This document shows, piece after piece, positions 1 through 7,134 of a stretch of DNA of 12,491 nt. The stretch comes from Ignavibacteriota bacterium (GTDB taxonomy: Bacteria > Bacteroidota > Ignavibacteria > UBA10030 > UBA6906): contig JACQVJ010000008.1 of NCBI GenBank assembly GCA_016209805.1, positions 1-12,491 on the forward strand, given 5' to 3'. Position numbers and translations under genes: made by a program. Numbering within the stretch: position 1 is the stretch's first letter; each line of letters starts with the position of its first letter. Under the pieces are notes generated by a model. The model saw nothing but the letters and a program-made list of their open reading frames with translations. It ran no database searches and was not told the DNA's origin.

Positions 1-454
1 TGCTGACCGAGACCGACCCGAAGTAAACTGCAAGGACATAGAAGGTCGTCTCGCCGCTCCCCATCATCACACTCACCATCCTGCCGATCAACGACTCCGG
101 TCCGTTCGCGGTGATGATCTCGGACATCACGCCTAAAGCGCCACTTCCGGAAAGCGGTCGCATCAACGCCATGGGGAGAGTTTCCGCCGGCATACCAATC
201 AGTGACGTGATGGGAGAAAGGATAAGGGTGAGGATGTCCATGGCACCACCTGCTCGAAAGATCCCAATTGCAACAAGCATTGCCACAAGATACGGGATGA
301 TACGAACACCAATGTTGAATCCTTCTTTCGCACCTTCTACAAACGCCTCATAGATCTTCACCTTCCTGATAATCCCGTACACCACAACGAACAACACAAG
401 TGCAGGAATGGCAATGACGGAAAGGAACTTCACAACGCTCAGCATGGTGTCCAT
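1..454 (-). CDS. spmB: Spore maturation protein B-like membrane protein (nucleoside-recognition/Gate domain), partial
   Basis: My own reverse-strand translation is open from an ATG at 454 to the left edge, giving 151 residues and one spare base; the C-terminus lies outside the window. The diagnostic SpmB block is MGSGETTFYVLAVYFGSV at about residues 131-148, preceded by RPLSGSGALGVMSE at 99-112. Hydrophobic helices are visible at about 8-29, 52-67 and 72-88, with more toward the end. Bacillus SpmB is about 178 residues, so only some 25-30 should be missing. The start is supported by GGAG five bases upstream, and its ATG shares one base with the spmA stop (TGATG), which implies translational coupling. 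The family carries the Gate (nucleoside recognition) domain; the transported substrate is not known. The spore-maturation name comes from Bacillus mutants, and a sporulation role is not implied here. Confidence 0.9.
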   Translation of the reverse strand, partial: MDTMLSVVKFLSVIAIPALVLFVVVYGIIRKVKIYEAFVEGAKEGFNIGVRIIPYLVAMLVAIGIFRAGGAMDILTLILSPITSLIGMPAETLPMALMRPLSGSGALGVMSEIITANGPESLIGRMVSVMMGSGETTFYVLAVYFGSVSVS

Positions 455-1098
455 CAGCTCTCCAGTTCTCGCTTGTATTTTGGGAGTCTTGCCATGAGCT
501 TCACTGCGATGACGCCGATGATTGTGGAAATCGTCGTCGCAACAATCACCGCTCCGAGAATCTCTGTTGGATTCGAGGCGCCAGCAGCGGCGCGGATGGC
601 TATCACTGGGGCCGGAATCAATTGGACATTGCTGGTATTGATCACGAGGAAGGTACACATGGCATCGGTCGCGGTGCCGAGTTTCTTATTGAGCTTGTTT
701 AATTCTTCCATTGCCTTGAGCCCGAGGGGCGTGGCCGCATTCGCAAGCCCCAGCATGTTTGCGGAGATGTTCATGATCATCGCGCCCATTGCGGGATGGT
801 CGGCAGGAACATCGGGGAAAAGGCGACTCGTCACAGGCTTGAGAAGAGCGGCAAGCTTCGCGATCAATCCCGCTTGCTCGGCGATCTTCATGATGCCAAG
901 CCAGAGTGCCATGATGCCGATGAGCCCGATTGCAAGAGTGACCGCAGTCTTCGCCGACCCGACTACACCATCGTTCGTCACCTTTGTGAGCGTCGGGTAG
1001 GGGTTGGAAGAAGAGGGATCGGCAGGCTGCGTGAAGTCCTTTCCCGCCGCAACTGCAATCCCTATAACGATGAGTGCAAGCCAGATGTAGTTGAGCAT
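454..1098 (-). CDS. spmA: Spore maturation protein A-like membrane protein (nucleoside-recognition/Gate domain)
   Basis: This 214-residue membrane protein is slightly longer than Bacillus SpmA (about 196). Family blocks visible are NMLGLANAATPLGLKAMEEL at 114-133 and TFLVINTSNVQLIP at 149-162. Hydrophobic segments lie at about 2-18, 50-72, 105-122, 148-170 and 180-203. The stretch at 20-45 is polar and rich in Ser and Pro, probably a loop. The ATG at 1098 has GGAG six bases upstream, a good ribosome site. It sits 43 bp after the DUF5683 gene and overlaps spmB by one base. SpmA and SpmB normally work as a pair and are fused in some bacteria; here they are separate genes. The function outside spore-formers is unknown; the Gate domain suggests transport of a small metabolite, which is inference. 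Confidence 0.92.
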   Translation of the reverse strand: MLNYIWLALIVIGIAVAAGKDFTQPADPSSSNPYPTLTKVTNDGVVGSAKTAVTLAIGLIGIMALWLGIMKIAEQAGLIAKLAALLKPVTSRLFPDVPADHPAMGAMIMNISANMLGLANAATPLGLKAMEELNKLNKKLGTATDAMCTFLVINTSNVQLIPAPVIAIRAAAGASNPTEILGAVIVATTISTIIGVIAVKLMARLPKYKRELES

Positions 1099-1141
1099 TC
1101 AATTCTCCAGGAATGAGTGGCTACACAGTTCGAGAAGATCT

Positions 1142-1720
1142 TCAGAATCCAATTTGGAGCGTTAGGCGTGGCCCCCTTCCCGGAAGCATCCTAATGGAGA
1201 GGTCCTCTCCAACTTCAAAATCGTAGAGACTCGCATCGACGTAAGCATCGACAAGATTGGCAAAATAGAGTATGGCGAAATACCACGTAAAGGTATCGCG
1301 CTGATCTTTGTAGAACTCCCTGATGGAAAACAGCTGCGAATTCCCGGAGGGATTTTCGGGTGTTATGCTGGTCTTGAATTGATCCCGATAATCCTTGTAC
1401 CGACGGTGATTGTCAAGCCATTGTGAGGCAAAGTAAATACCGAAGCCGAGTACAATGGGTACTTTCCAGTATGACTCGTTATAAACCTGTCCCGCTCCAG
1501 GCACGAGCGCAGAGAACAACAAGGCAACGCCGGGGAGTTTCGACGGATGATATTCTTTGGTCACGGTATCGATGGAACTGCTGAGTGGAGTGGTGGAGAT
1601 CGGATGGGCAACGGCACTCGTATCTTCTACGAGAGGTTTTGTCGTGTCCGGCACTGCTTGAGCCAGAAGCGCCGGAGGATTGAAGCAAACAATAATGAAG
1701 AGAAGGGGTAATCCTCTCAT
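1142..1720 (-). CDS. DUF5683 family membrane protein with signal peptide
   Basis: This 192-residue protein begins with a hydrophobic signal-like segment (residues 2-20, ALLAQ with probable cleavage near 20/21), followed by a Thr/Ser/Pro-rich linker at about 22-60. The conserved DUF5683 core is the LPG-ALLFSALVPGAGQVYN-type block at 62-81, then SYWKVPIVLGFG (83-94), RDTFTWYFAILYF (141-153) and NLVDAYVDASLYDF (155-168). Two membrane helices are likely, near 86-101 and 145-160. The C-terminus (LTLQIGF) resembles a short beta strand. From memory, genes of this family commonly follow parA-parB in Bacteroidota, so the position fits; ridA intervenes here. No strong ribosome site precedes the ATG at 1720, which lies 9 bp after the ridA stop, so coupling to ridA is possible. 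The biochemical function is unknown. Confidence 0.82.
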   Translation of the reverse strand: MRGLPLLFIIVCFNPPALLAQAVPDTTKPLVEDTSAVAHPISTTPLSSSIDTVTKEYHPSKLPGVALLFSALVPGAGQVYNESYWKVPIVLGFGIYFASQWLDNHRRYKDYRDQFKTSITPENPSGNSQLFSIREFYKDQRDTFTWYFAILYFANLVDAYVDASLYDFEVGEDLSIRMLPGRGPRLTLQIGF

Positions 1721-1729
1721 TCCGCGCCG

Positions 1730-2119
1730 CTATCTGGAAGCAATGAGTCCGACCGCCTCAATCTCTACACGCACGTCTTTTGGCAGCCGGGCAACCTCAA
1801 CAGTCGAGCGGGCGGGCGGTGAGTCCTTGAAGAACTCGCCGTACACTTCGTTCATTGCTGCAAACTCATTCATATCTTTGAGGAACACGGTCGTCTTTAC
1901 GACGCTATGGAGATTCGAGCCGCCCGCTTCGAGGATGGCTTTCACGTTTTCAAGAACACGGCGCGTTTGCGATTTGATGTCTCCCGCCACAAGCTCGCCT
2001 GTCGCAGGATCAATCGCAATCTGTCCTGCGGTAAAGACAAATGAATCAGTCGCTACCGCCTGACTGTAAGGTCCGATTGCACCGGGTGCCTGTTTGGTTG
2101 CAATGACTCTTCTCTCCAT
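1730..2119 (-). CDS. ridA: RidA family reactive intermediate (enamine/imine) deaminase
   Basis: This 129-residue protein matches the usual length of the RidA/YjgF/YER057c/UK114 family. RidA hydrolyses reactive 2-aminoacrylate and related enamines/imines made by PLP enzymes, acting as a cytosolic homotrimer with active sites between subunits. Visible family marks are [12 protein letters not shown] at 11-22 (Tyr18), [15 protein letters not shown] at 29-43, and [12 protein letters not shown] at 104-115. Arg104 corresponds to the arginine that binds the substrate carboxylate, and Glu120 lies in the VEIEAVG block. All key residues are present, so an active RidA rather than a degenerate paralog is likely. 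The ATG at 2119 follows the parB stop by 17 bp with only a weak ribosome site. Its place between parB and the DUF5683 gene probably reflects co-transcription rather than a role in segregation. Confidence 0.95.
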   Translation of the reverse strand: MERRVIATKQAPGAIGPYSQAVATDSFVFTAGQIAIDPATGELVAGDIKSQTRRVLENVKAILEAGGSNLHSVVKTTVFLKDMNEFAAMNEVYGEFFKDSPPARSTVEVARLPKDVRVEIEAVGLIASR

Positions 2120-2136
2120 GGCTTCAATTATGAGTG

Positions 2137-3045
2137 TTAACTACTTTGATCCTGGATCAGAGCGAACAATTCGAGCAATCGATCCAGATCATCAAGAGAA
2201 TAGTACTCAATCAAGATCTGCCCCTTGCCGTCGGTCAGCGTTTTGACCTCAACCTTCGTCCCAAGGGTCTGGCGGAGCTTTTCTTCGACTCCTGCGAGCG
2301 AACTCCCGGACGGATGTGCCGGGACCTGGACTCGCCGGGGTTTTCTTTTCCCTTCTTCCCGTACCAATCGTTCTACGTCGCGGACCGAGAGTCCCTTGTT
2401 GACAATCCTGTGAAAGATCGACATCTGCAGATCGGCGTTATCGATCGCCACAAGCGCGCGTGCATGCCCGGCACTCACCTCGCCTTTCCGAACTGCCATT
2501 CTGATGGGCTCAGGGAGTTTCAGCAGACGCAACGTGTTGGCAATCGTTGTTCGATCCTTCCCAATCCTCTCGGACACCTGCTCCTGTGTGTACTTGCATT
2601 CGTCAATGAGTCGCTTGTATGAGATCGCAATTTCGATAGGATTCAAGTGTTCCCGTTGCAGGTTTTCAATCAGGGCAAGCTCAAGCATCTCCTCCTGAGT
2701 TCGCACACGGATGATGTATGCAGGCACCTGCCGCAGCCCCGCTTCCCGGGCAGCCCGAACGCGGCGCTCACCGGAGATCAACTGATATCCATCCGTGACC
2801 CGACACACGGTAATCGGCTGGATGATTCCTTTTTCCTGAATCGAACGCTTCAACTCATCAAGAGTTACAGGATCGAATTCGAGCCGTGGCTGGTAGGGAT
2901 TCGGTTTGATTTTGTCGATGTCGACGTTTGCGATGATCTCATTGGTCAGGCCATCATCCTGGCGTGCAATCGGAGTCGATGATGGCAAGGCCCGTGGAAT
3001 CAGCGACGCAAGACCGCGACCGAGAACTGGTTTTACTTTCGACAT
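2137..3045 (-). CDS. parB: Chromosome partitioning protein ParB (Spo0J type)
   Basis: This is a 302-residue ParB from the chosen ATG at 3045. The open frame extends to a TTG at 3060, but ATG 3045 has GGAG seven bases upstream and gives the standard beginning [17 protein letters not shown]. ParB loads on parS sites as a CTP-dependent DNA clamp and is moved by ParA. Domains in order are the N-terminal ParA-stimulating segment with basic residues (1-20); the ParB/Srx CTP-binding fold with NPYQPR at 49-54, GERRVRA at 92-98 and ENLQRE at 127-132; the helix-turn-helix at about 153-175 ([24 protein letters not shown]); and a C-terminal dimerisation region at about 250-297. All core motifs are intact. 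The gene starts 16 bp after the parA stop. I found no convincing parS palindrome in the window. Confidence 0.96.
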   Translation of the reverse strand: MSKVKPVLGRGLASLIPRALPSSTPIARQDDGLTNEIIANVDIDKIKPNPYQPRLEFDPVTLDELKRSIQEKGIIQPITVCRVTDGYQLISGERRVRAAREAGLRQVPAYIIRVRTQEEMLELALIENLQREHLNPIEIAISYKRLIDECKYTQEQVSERIGKDRTTIANTLRLLKLPEPIRMAVRKGEVSAGHARALVAIDNADLQMSIFHRIVNKGLSVRDVERLVREEGKRKPRRVQVPAHPSGSSLAGVEEKLRQTLGTKVEVKTLTDGKGQILIEYYSLDDLDRLLELFALIQDQSS

Positions 3046-3061
3046 GGCAGCGCTCCGCAAC

Positions 3062-3841
3062 TCAATTCGTGATACGATGGTTGTTCTTCGTCAGAACCTC
3101 CTGGGCAAGCTCCATGTAATTCCTCGTGCCCATCGAGACGGCATCATACAGAATGATCGGCTTGCCGAAACTTGGAGCCTCGCTCAAGCGCACGTTCCTC
3201 GTGACAATGGACTTAAAGACTTTCTCGCCGAAGTATTTCTTCACTTCTTCGACGATCTGGTTCGAGAGGCGCAACCGACTATCGTACATTGTCAGCAAAA
3301 CGCCTTCAATATCCAGCTGTTCATTCAGCTGCTTCTTAACCATGTTGATTGTGTTGAGCAGTTGTCCCAACCCTTCGAGCGCATAGTACTCGCACTGGAC
3401 TGGAATAAGAACTGAATCCGCAGCGGCAAGGGCGTTCAGCGTCAGTAGTCCGAGCGAGGGCGGGCAATCTACAAAGATGAAATCGAAAGTACCTCGGATG
3501 GGATCGAGTGCCGCTTTGAGCTTCCGGTCCCTGTCCTCCACATGAACCAACTCAACTTCTGCACCAACGAGGTCGATGTGAGAGGGGATTATCGAGAGGT
3601 ATGGCATTTGCGTCTGCTGGATGGCTTCAGCCGCGCTCATCCCCCCGACGATCACCTCATAGGTGCTTTTCCCTGCGGAGAGTCCTTCAATCCCCACACC
3701 GCTTGTTGCGTTCGCTTGCGGATCTGCATCGACGAGGAGAGTCCTTTTTTCGGCCGCCGCGATGCAGGCAGCGAGGTTAACGGCAGTGGTGGTTTTCCCC
3801 ACGCCCCCTTTTTGATTCGCTATTGTAATTACCTTGCCCAA
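3062..3841 (-). CDS. parA: Chromosome partitioning ATPase ParA (Soj type)
   Basis: This 259-residue short ParA/Soj ATPase has the deviant Walker A box KGGVGKTTT at 11-19, with signature Lys11 and catalytic Lys16. Walker A' is [12 protein letters not shown] at 35-46 and Walker B is [11 protein letters not shown] at 121-131 (Asp125). It lacks the N-terminal helix-turn-helix of plasmid P1-type ParA, which fits a chromosomal system. The protein forms ATP-dependent dimers on the nucleoid that pull ParB-parS complexes. The start appears to be TTG at 3841: GAAGG lies four bases upstream, the protein begins [13 protein letters not shown] as expected for the family, and an in-frame stop lies only seven codons further upstream with no ATG between. 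It follows the CopD-like gene by 18 bp and precedes parB by 16 bp. Confidence 0.96.
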   Translation of the reverse strand: MGKVITIANQKGGVGKTTTAVNLAACIAAAEKRTLLVDADPQANATSGVGIEGLSAGKSTYEVIVGGMSAAEAIQQTQMPYLSIIPSHIDLVGAEVELVHVEDRDRKLKAALDPIRGTFDFIFVDCPPSLGLLTLNALAAADSVLIPVQCEYYALEGLGQLLNTINMVKKQLNEQLDIEGVLLTMYDSRLRLSNQIVEEVKKYFGEKVFKSIVTRNVRLSEAPSFGKPIILYDAVSMGTRNYMELAQEVLTKNNHRITN

Positions 3842-3859
3842 TGAACCTTCTGATGTTTG

Positions 3860-4336
3860 TCAGTGAAGGCCTGCAGCCAGAAGAACCGCTACAATTCCAA
3901 GAGCTATGTTAATCCTCCCGAATTGCATCATTCGATCAAAGTATCGGCGGGGAGATTCGTCTGGGTCTTGTTGTGAGCCGGAAAGTATCTCGTCAACCCT
4001 GCTGAACATTCGAGCGTAGCCAAATGAAAAAAAAAGCATCAACAAGAACACAAATTGTTTGAGACCCAACAACACCGCCCACCTGTCGTGGTACTGAAAC
4101 CAGAGAAACCTCGGATCGAACAACATCAGGCCCACGCCTGTGACGAGCACCGTCCACAGACACAACCACACAAAAGGAGTGAACCTCCTCAGCATGTGCC
4201 TGGTGCTCTCCGTGAACTCCGTCTTTTCAGCCTTTGACACAAGACCGACAACGACCGCTTGATATGTCAATCCCCCAAGCCAGATAGCCACCGAGAAAAT
4301 GTGCAGAGACCGGGCTACCCAGAGAAGGAAATCCAT
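3860..4336 (-). CDS. CopD-like four-helix integral membrane protein
   Basis: I chose the ATG at 4336, giving 158 residues, rather than the TTG at 4417, whose extra 27 residues are polar and look non-coding. The protein then begins directly in a helix, MDFLLWVARSLHIFSVAIWLGG, a pattern typical of CopD/DUF2269/DUF4149-like membrane families (His12, Trp19, Gly21-22). Helices are predicted at about 5-31, 54-73, 87-108 and 139-156. A charged loop at 113-135 (EILSGSQQDPDESPRR) separates the third and fourth. Purine-rich AGAAGAGAG lies just before the start. It is the first gene of the cluster leading into parAB, 18 bp before parA. The function is not known, and a copper or haem role would be a guess. 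A nine-base T run in the coding strand (4035-4027) encodes part of helix three. Confidence 0.72.
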   Translation of the reverse strand: MDFLLWVARSLHIFSVAIWLGGLTYQAVVVGLVSKAEKTEFTESTRHMLRRFTPFVWLCLWTVLVTGVGLMLFDPRFLWFQYHDRWAVLLGLKQFVFLLMLFFSFGYARMFSRVDEILSGSQQDPDESPRRYFDRMMQFGRINIALGIVAVLLAAGLH

Positions 4337-4393
4337 GTACTCTCTTCTACTGTGAAAAGTCCCATGCGGAGAAATGTGAAACGGTCGTGGAAC

Positions 4394-4422
4394 AAGATAG
4401 TGTTTTTGCTCGTGCAAGGCAA
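4394..4422 (-). promoter_or_regulatory. Candidate sigma70-type promoter for the CopD-like/parAB cluster
   Basis: On the minus strand TTGCCT (4422-4417) and TATCTT (4399-4394) are separated by exactly 17 bp; each matches four of six consensus bases. The predicted transcript would start near 4387, about 50 bases before the ATG at 4336. The element lies just downstream of the 4472-4498 hairpin, where a new promoter would be expected. If the organism is in Bacteroidota, its main sigma factor may prefer other sequences, so confidence is limited. Confidence 0.38.
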
Positions 4423-4471
4423 CGCTAAAAACGGAAGGGCCTCGCCAGCGGTGTCAGGAAGCTGAAGACCG

Positions 4472-4498
4472 AAGTGTCGGAATGGCTTTCCGACACTT
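4472..4498 (-). terminator. Perfect 11-bp inverted repeat, probable transcription terminator
   Basis: AAGTGTCGGAA (4472-4482) and its exact complement TTCCGACACTT (4488-4498) flank a five-base loop. The stem is strong and lies in the spacer, upstream of the candidate promoter at 4394-4422, so ending the phoU transcript is the simplest role. No run of T follows on either strand, so it is not a textbook intrinsic terminator. A protein-binding palindrome or a transcript-stabilising hairpin are alternatives. Confidence 0.45.
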
Positions 4499-4623
4499 GA
4501 TTGGACATTCATCAATGCTGCTGAAGAACTCCAGAATCATGCTGCGATGGAAACAGGTGCTGCTGCAGATTTGGCTGTAAATATACAGGGACGGTGTTAC
4601 TGAGCGATTACGTGAGGTTTACC

Positions 4624-4660
4624 AGTTCTTTAACACTCTGTTGAGATAGAGTAAAGAACT
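4624..4660. repeat. AT-rich imperfect inverted repeat downstream of phoU
   Basis: AGTTCTTTA (4624-4632) pairs perfectly with TAAAGAACT (4652-4660). Inside it CTCT (4636-4639) pairs with AGAG (4648-4651), leaving a three-base bulge and an eight-base loop. It lies 85 bp after the phoU stop. The stem is AT-rich and no T run follows, so termination is weakly supported; an operator is an equal possibility. Confidence 0.4.
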
Positions 4661-4745
4661 TCCGCAACGGCTTCCGATGTGTTCGAAAATGGAGGACGGG
4701 AGGAATTGACAATGATTACAGAAAGATGACGCTGAAGGATGTGGG

Positions 4746-5420
4746 TTATTGCGATAGAGGACTCTCTTCTACATGATGCTTTACGACTCTTGCCTCAGCC
4801 ATGAAAATCACTTCCTCGGCAATATTGGTTGCCAGATCCGCAACTCGCTCGAGGTTCCTGCTCACCCGGATGAGATCAAGCGCTTCATCAATGGAGTTGG
4901 GCTCGTTCCGAATAACCGCCACGAGGTCGTTGACGATCTTCTTGTTGAGATCGTCGATGGTGTCATCACCTTTGAGGACAGCTCTGCCGAGACCGGCATT
5001 GCTGTGAATGAATCCGTCGATGGCATCTCGCAACATCTTCTTGGTGATCTCGGCCATCTCCGGAATGTTGGTAAGCGGTGTTCCGGAGGGAAGCTTGGCG
5101 CATTGGAGGGCGGACTCGGCGATGTTCACCGCGTGGTCGCCGATTCTCTCGAGGTCGTTATTGATCTTCAGTGCCGCAAGAATGAACCGCAGATCTGTTG
5201 CAACCGGCTGCTGCAATGCGAGCAGGTCCACAACGGCGTCGTCAATCTGGATTTCCAATGAGTTGATCCTCTTGTCCCGGGCAATTACCTGTTCGGCGAT
5301 ATCCTTTCGTCGCTCGAGAAGCGCGGCGATCGAATCAGCAATGGCCTGCTCCGCGAAGCTTGCCATTTTCACGAGGTTTGTCTTCAGCATCTCCAGCTCT
5401 TGAACGAAATGTCGCTGCAT
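4746..5420 (-). CDS. phoU: Phosphate transport/signalling regulator PhoU
   Basis: This 224-residue protein matches the normal PhoU length. PhoU is a cytoplasmic helical-bundle protein with two repeated three-helix units; it links Pst transporter state to PhoR and keeps PhoB signalling off when phosphate is plentiful. The two metal-binding repeats are visible as NNDLERIGDHAVNIAE at 87-102 and SRNLERVADLATNIAEE at 187-203, with the expected Glu, Asp and Asn residues. The N-terminus has the usual FVQELEMLKTNLVKMASFAEQA pattern at 5-26. ATG at 5420 has AGGAG four bases upstream. It follows pstB by 32 bp and is the last gene of the pst operon, as in Escherichia coli. Confidence 0.97.
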   Translation of the reverse strand: MQRHFVQELEMLKTNLVKMASFAEQAIADSIAALLERRKDIAEQVIARDKRINSLEIQIDDAVVDLLALQQPVATDLRFILAALKINNDLERIGDHAVNIAESALQCAKLPSGTPLTNIPEMAEITKKMLRDAIDGFIHSNAGLGRAVLKGDDTIDDLNKKIVNDLVAVIRNEPNSIDEALDLIRVSRNLERVADLATNIAEEVIFMAEARVVKHHVEESPLSQ

Positions 5421-5452
5421 AGTTCTCCTGTAGGATGTTCAGAAATCTCGCA

Positions 5453-6268
5453 TCACCCGAAGCGGCCTGTGATATAGTCTTCCGTCTGTTTTTTTGCGGG
5501 AGTCGTAAACATGCTCTTCGTCTCATCGTACTCAATCAGCTCACCCAGATAGAAGAACGCCGTGCGATCGCTGACCCTCGCAGCCTGTTGCATGTTATGA
5601 GTGACGATAACGATTGTGTAGTCCTTCTTCAACTCGAAAATCAATTCTTCAATCTTTGCCGTCGAAATGGGATCAAGAGCACTGGCAGGCTCGTCCATCA
5701 ACACCACTTCCGGATTGACAGCCAATGTCCGCGCTATGCACAACCGTTGCTGCTGTCCGCCGGAGATGCTTGCACCTGATTTGCCCAGCGAGTCCTTCAC
5801 TTCGTCCCACAATGCTGCCTGCCGGAGACTTCGTTCAACAATTTCGGCAATTTCCTTCCTGCTGTTATTCCCGTTGAGACGCAAGCCAACGGCAACGTTG
5901 TCGAAGATTGACATCGTCGGGAACGGGTTTGGCTTCTGAAACACCATCCCCACACGTCTTCGTACAAGGACAGCATCGGATTTGTAAATATCCTCCCCAT
6001 CGAGCAGGACCTTCCCGGTGATTGAACCGCCGGCAACTTCATGCATGCGGTTCAGGGTTCGCAAGAATGTTGACTTTCCGCAGCCCGATGGGCCGATGAT
6101 TGCAACAACGCGATTAGCCGGAATGTCCGTCGTGACATCCTTCAACGCCTGCACCTTCCCAAAGTACGCATTGATGTCCTGAGCCGACATTTTCGGTTTC
6201 GCAATCGCATGGTGAAGCTGTGTCCGCGAAACGCCAACCGAGTCATGTTCCATTGCGTTAACGTCCAT
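5453..6268 (-). CDS. pstB: Phosphate ABC transporter ATP-binding protein PstB
   Basis: This 271-residue ABC ATPase powers phosphate import through PstC-PstA. Motifs are Walker [10 protein letters not shown] at 59-67, Q-loop Gln111 in VFQKPNPFP, the signature SGGQQQR at 169-175, Walker B VVLMDEP at 188-194 with catalytic Glu193, D-loop SALD, and switch His224. QKPNPFPMSI-type and LCIARTLA stretches are characteristic of PstB. The start is uncertain: I chose ATG 6268, two bases after the pstA stop, but a TTG at 6274 overlaps that stop (TTGA), and in-frame ATGs occur at residues 6 and 27. No start has a strong ribosome site. The usual family beginning corresponds to [16 protein letters not shown] at residue 27, so the first 26 residues are an extension or an untranslated stretch. 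Confidence 0.95.
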   Translation of the reverse strand: MDVNAMEHDSVGVSRTQLHHAIAKPKMSAQDINAYFGKVQALKDVTTDIPANRVVAIIGPSGCGKSTFLRTLNRMHEVAGGSITGKVLLDGEDIYKSDAVLVRRRVGMVFQKPNPFPTMSIFDNVAVGLRLNGNNSRKEIAEIVERSLRQAALWDEVKDSLGKSGASISGGQQQRLCIARTLAVNPEVVLMDEPASALDPISTAKIEELIFELKKDYTIVIVTHNMQQAARVSDRTAFFYLGELIEYDETKSMFTTPAKKQTEDYITGRFG

Positions 6269-6270
6269 AG

Positions 6271-7134
6271 TCAATCATTCTGAAAACGAGACCGCGTGAC
6301 AAACCTGATGGTGAAACTCAAGATTGATATCATGAAAATCAGAACAAGAGCCGCCGCCCACGCCTGGTTGTTCCAATCCTCAAACGGAGCCTTGGCATAA
6401 TCATAAATAAACACGGGAAGTGAAGCAATTGGCTGGTCGATCGCAGTCGACCAGAAGCGGTTTCCGAGCGCGGTAAACAGCAGTGGCGCAGTCTCTCCTG
6501 CGATCCTTGCCATGGCAAGGAGAACACCGGTGGTGATTCCCGTGAACGCAGTTCGGAGAACAATCCTCAGCGTCGTTTTCCATTGCGGAATCCCCAGGGC
6601 GAGACCCGCCTCACGGTATGAATCGGGAACCAGCCGGATCATTTCTTCGCTCGTTCTCGTCACGGTGGGAATCATCAATATCCCCAGCGCAACCCCTCCG
6701 GCCAGCGCGGAGAACTGCTTCATCGGCAGCACCACCAGTGTATATGCAACCACACCGACGACGATGGATGGAACGCCGCTGAGAACGTCTGTCATAAACC
6801 TGACGACTTCTCCAAACTTGTTTCTTCCAAACTCGGCCAGATAGATTCCGGCAAGAATTCCGATTGGCAGTCCGACCACACTCCCGAGTCCCAGAAGTAT
6901 TAACGTTCCTAAGATCGCATTTGCCATCCCACCGCCCGGCTCTCCCACGGGCCTCGGCATGTGCGTGAAGAAATCGAGATCGATGTAGCTGGCGCCTTTT
7001 CCGACAGTGTAGAAGAAAATCAGGAGAACCGGAGTTACAGCCATCAATGCCGAAGCCCATGCCAGGGAATTCATGAAGAAGTTCATAGCCTTCCGACGAT
7101 AAAACCGGCCGTTTGTCAACGTAGCTGATTTCAT
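6271..7134 (-). CDS. pstA: Phosphate ABC transporter permease PstA
   Basis: This is a 287-residue inner-membrane permease that forms the phosphate channel with PstC. I chose ATG 7134 over the TTG at 7158 because GAGGAA lies suitably upstream and the ATG overlaps the pstC stop by four bases (ATGA), a standard coupled start. Helices appear at about 24-46, 70-98, 118-137, 143-158, 200-222 and 258-277. PstA landmarks are [16 protein letters not shown] at 116-131, the EAA coupling motif [15 protein letters not shown] at 173-187, and [16 protein letters not shown] at 209-224. The [12 protein letters not shown] block separates PstA from PstC. The stop overlaps or directly adjoins the pstB start, so pstCAB are probably translated as a coupled unit. 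Confidence 0.96.
   Translation of the reverse strand: MKSATLTNGRFYRRKAMNFFMNSLAWASALMAVTPVLLIFFYTVGKGASYIDLDFFTHMPRPVGEPGGGMANAILGTLILLGLGSVVGLPIGILAGIYLAEFGRNKFGEVVRFMTDVLSGVPSIVVGVVAYTLVVLPMKQFSALAGGVALGILMIPTVTRTSEEMIRLVPDSYREAGLALGIPQWKTTLRIVLRTAFTGITTGVLLAMARIAGETAPLLFTALGNRFWSTAIDQPIASLPVFIYDYAKAPFEDWNNQAWAAALVLIFMISILSFTIRFVTRSRFQND

Larger units (their letters stand above)
4337..4745. other. 409-bp intergenic spacer between phoU and the parAB cluster
   Basis: No gene is supported here. Short open frames on both strands have no recognisable domain, and they run through the inverted repeats. The spacer contains an AT-rich imperfect hairpin (4624-4660), a perfect 11-bp hairpin (4472-4498) and a candidate promoter (4394-4422), in that order along the minus-strand direction. 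This is the layout expected between the end of one operon and the promoter of the next. A second AT-rich element at 4580-4585 (TATATT on the minus strand) lacks a matching upstream hexamer. Confidence 0.7.

Noticed and set aside
473-1000. 175-codon plus-strand open frame opposite spmA, and similar long plus-strand frames opposite pstC and pstS
   Set aside because: They mirror clearly conserved minus-strand genes and show no family motifs; they are antisense shadows.
1134-1143. GAAGATCTTC palindrome between the DUF5683 gene and spmA
   Set aside because: Only ten bases with no loop and partly inside the DUF5683 stop region; easily chance.
1936-1955. CTTTCACGTTTTC inside ridA resembles half of a parS site
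   Set aside because: Only about 9 of 16 positions match the TGTTTCACGTGAAACA consensus and the right half is not palindromic; it encodes normal RidA residues.
4315-4515. 66-codon minus-strand open frame across the phoU-CopD spacer
   Set aside because: No recognisable domain, it runs through the 11-bp hairpin and overlaps the CopD-like start in another frame.
4706-4734. TTGACA on the plus strand after phoU as a promoter
   Set aside because: No -10-like hexamer lies 16-18 bp downstream, and no plus-strand gene follows.
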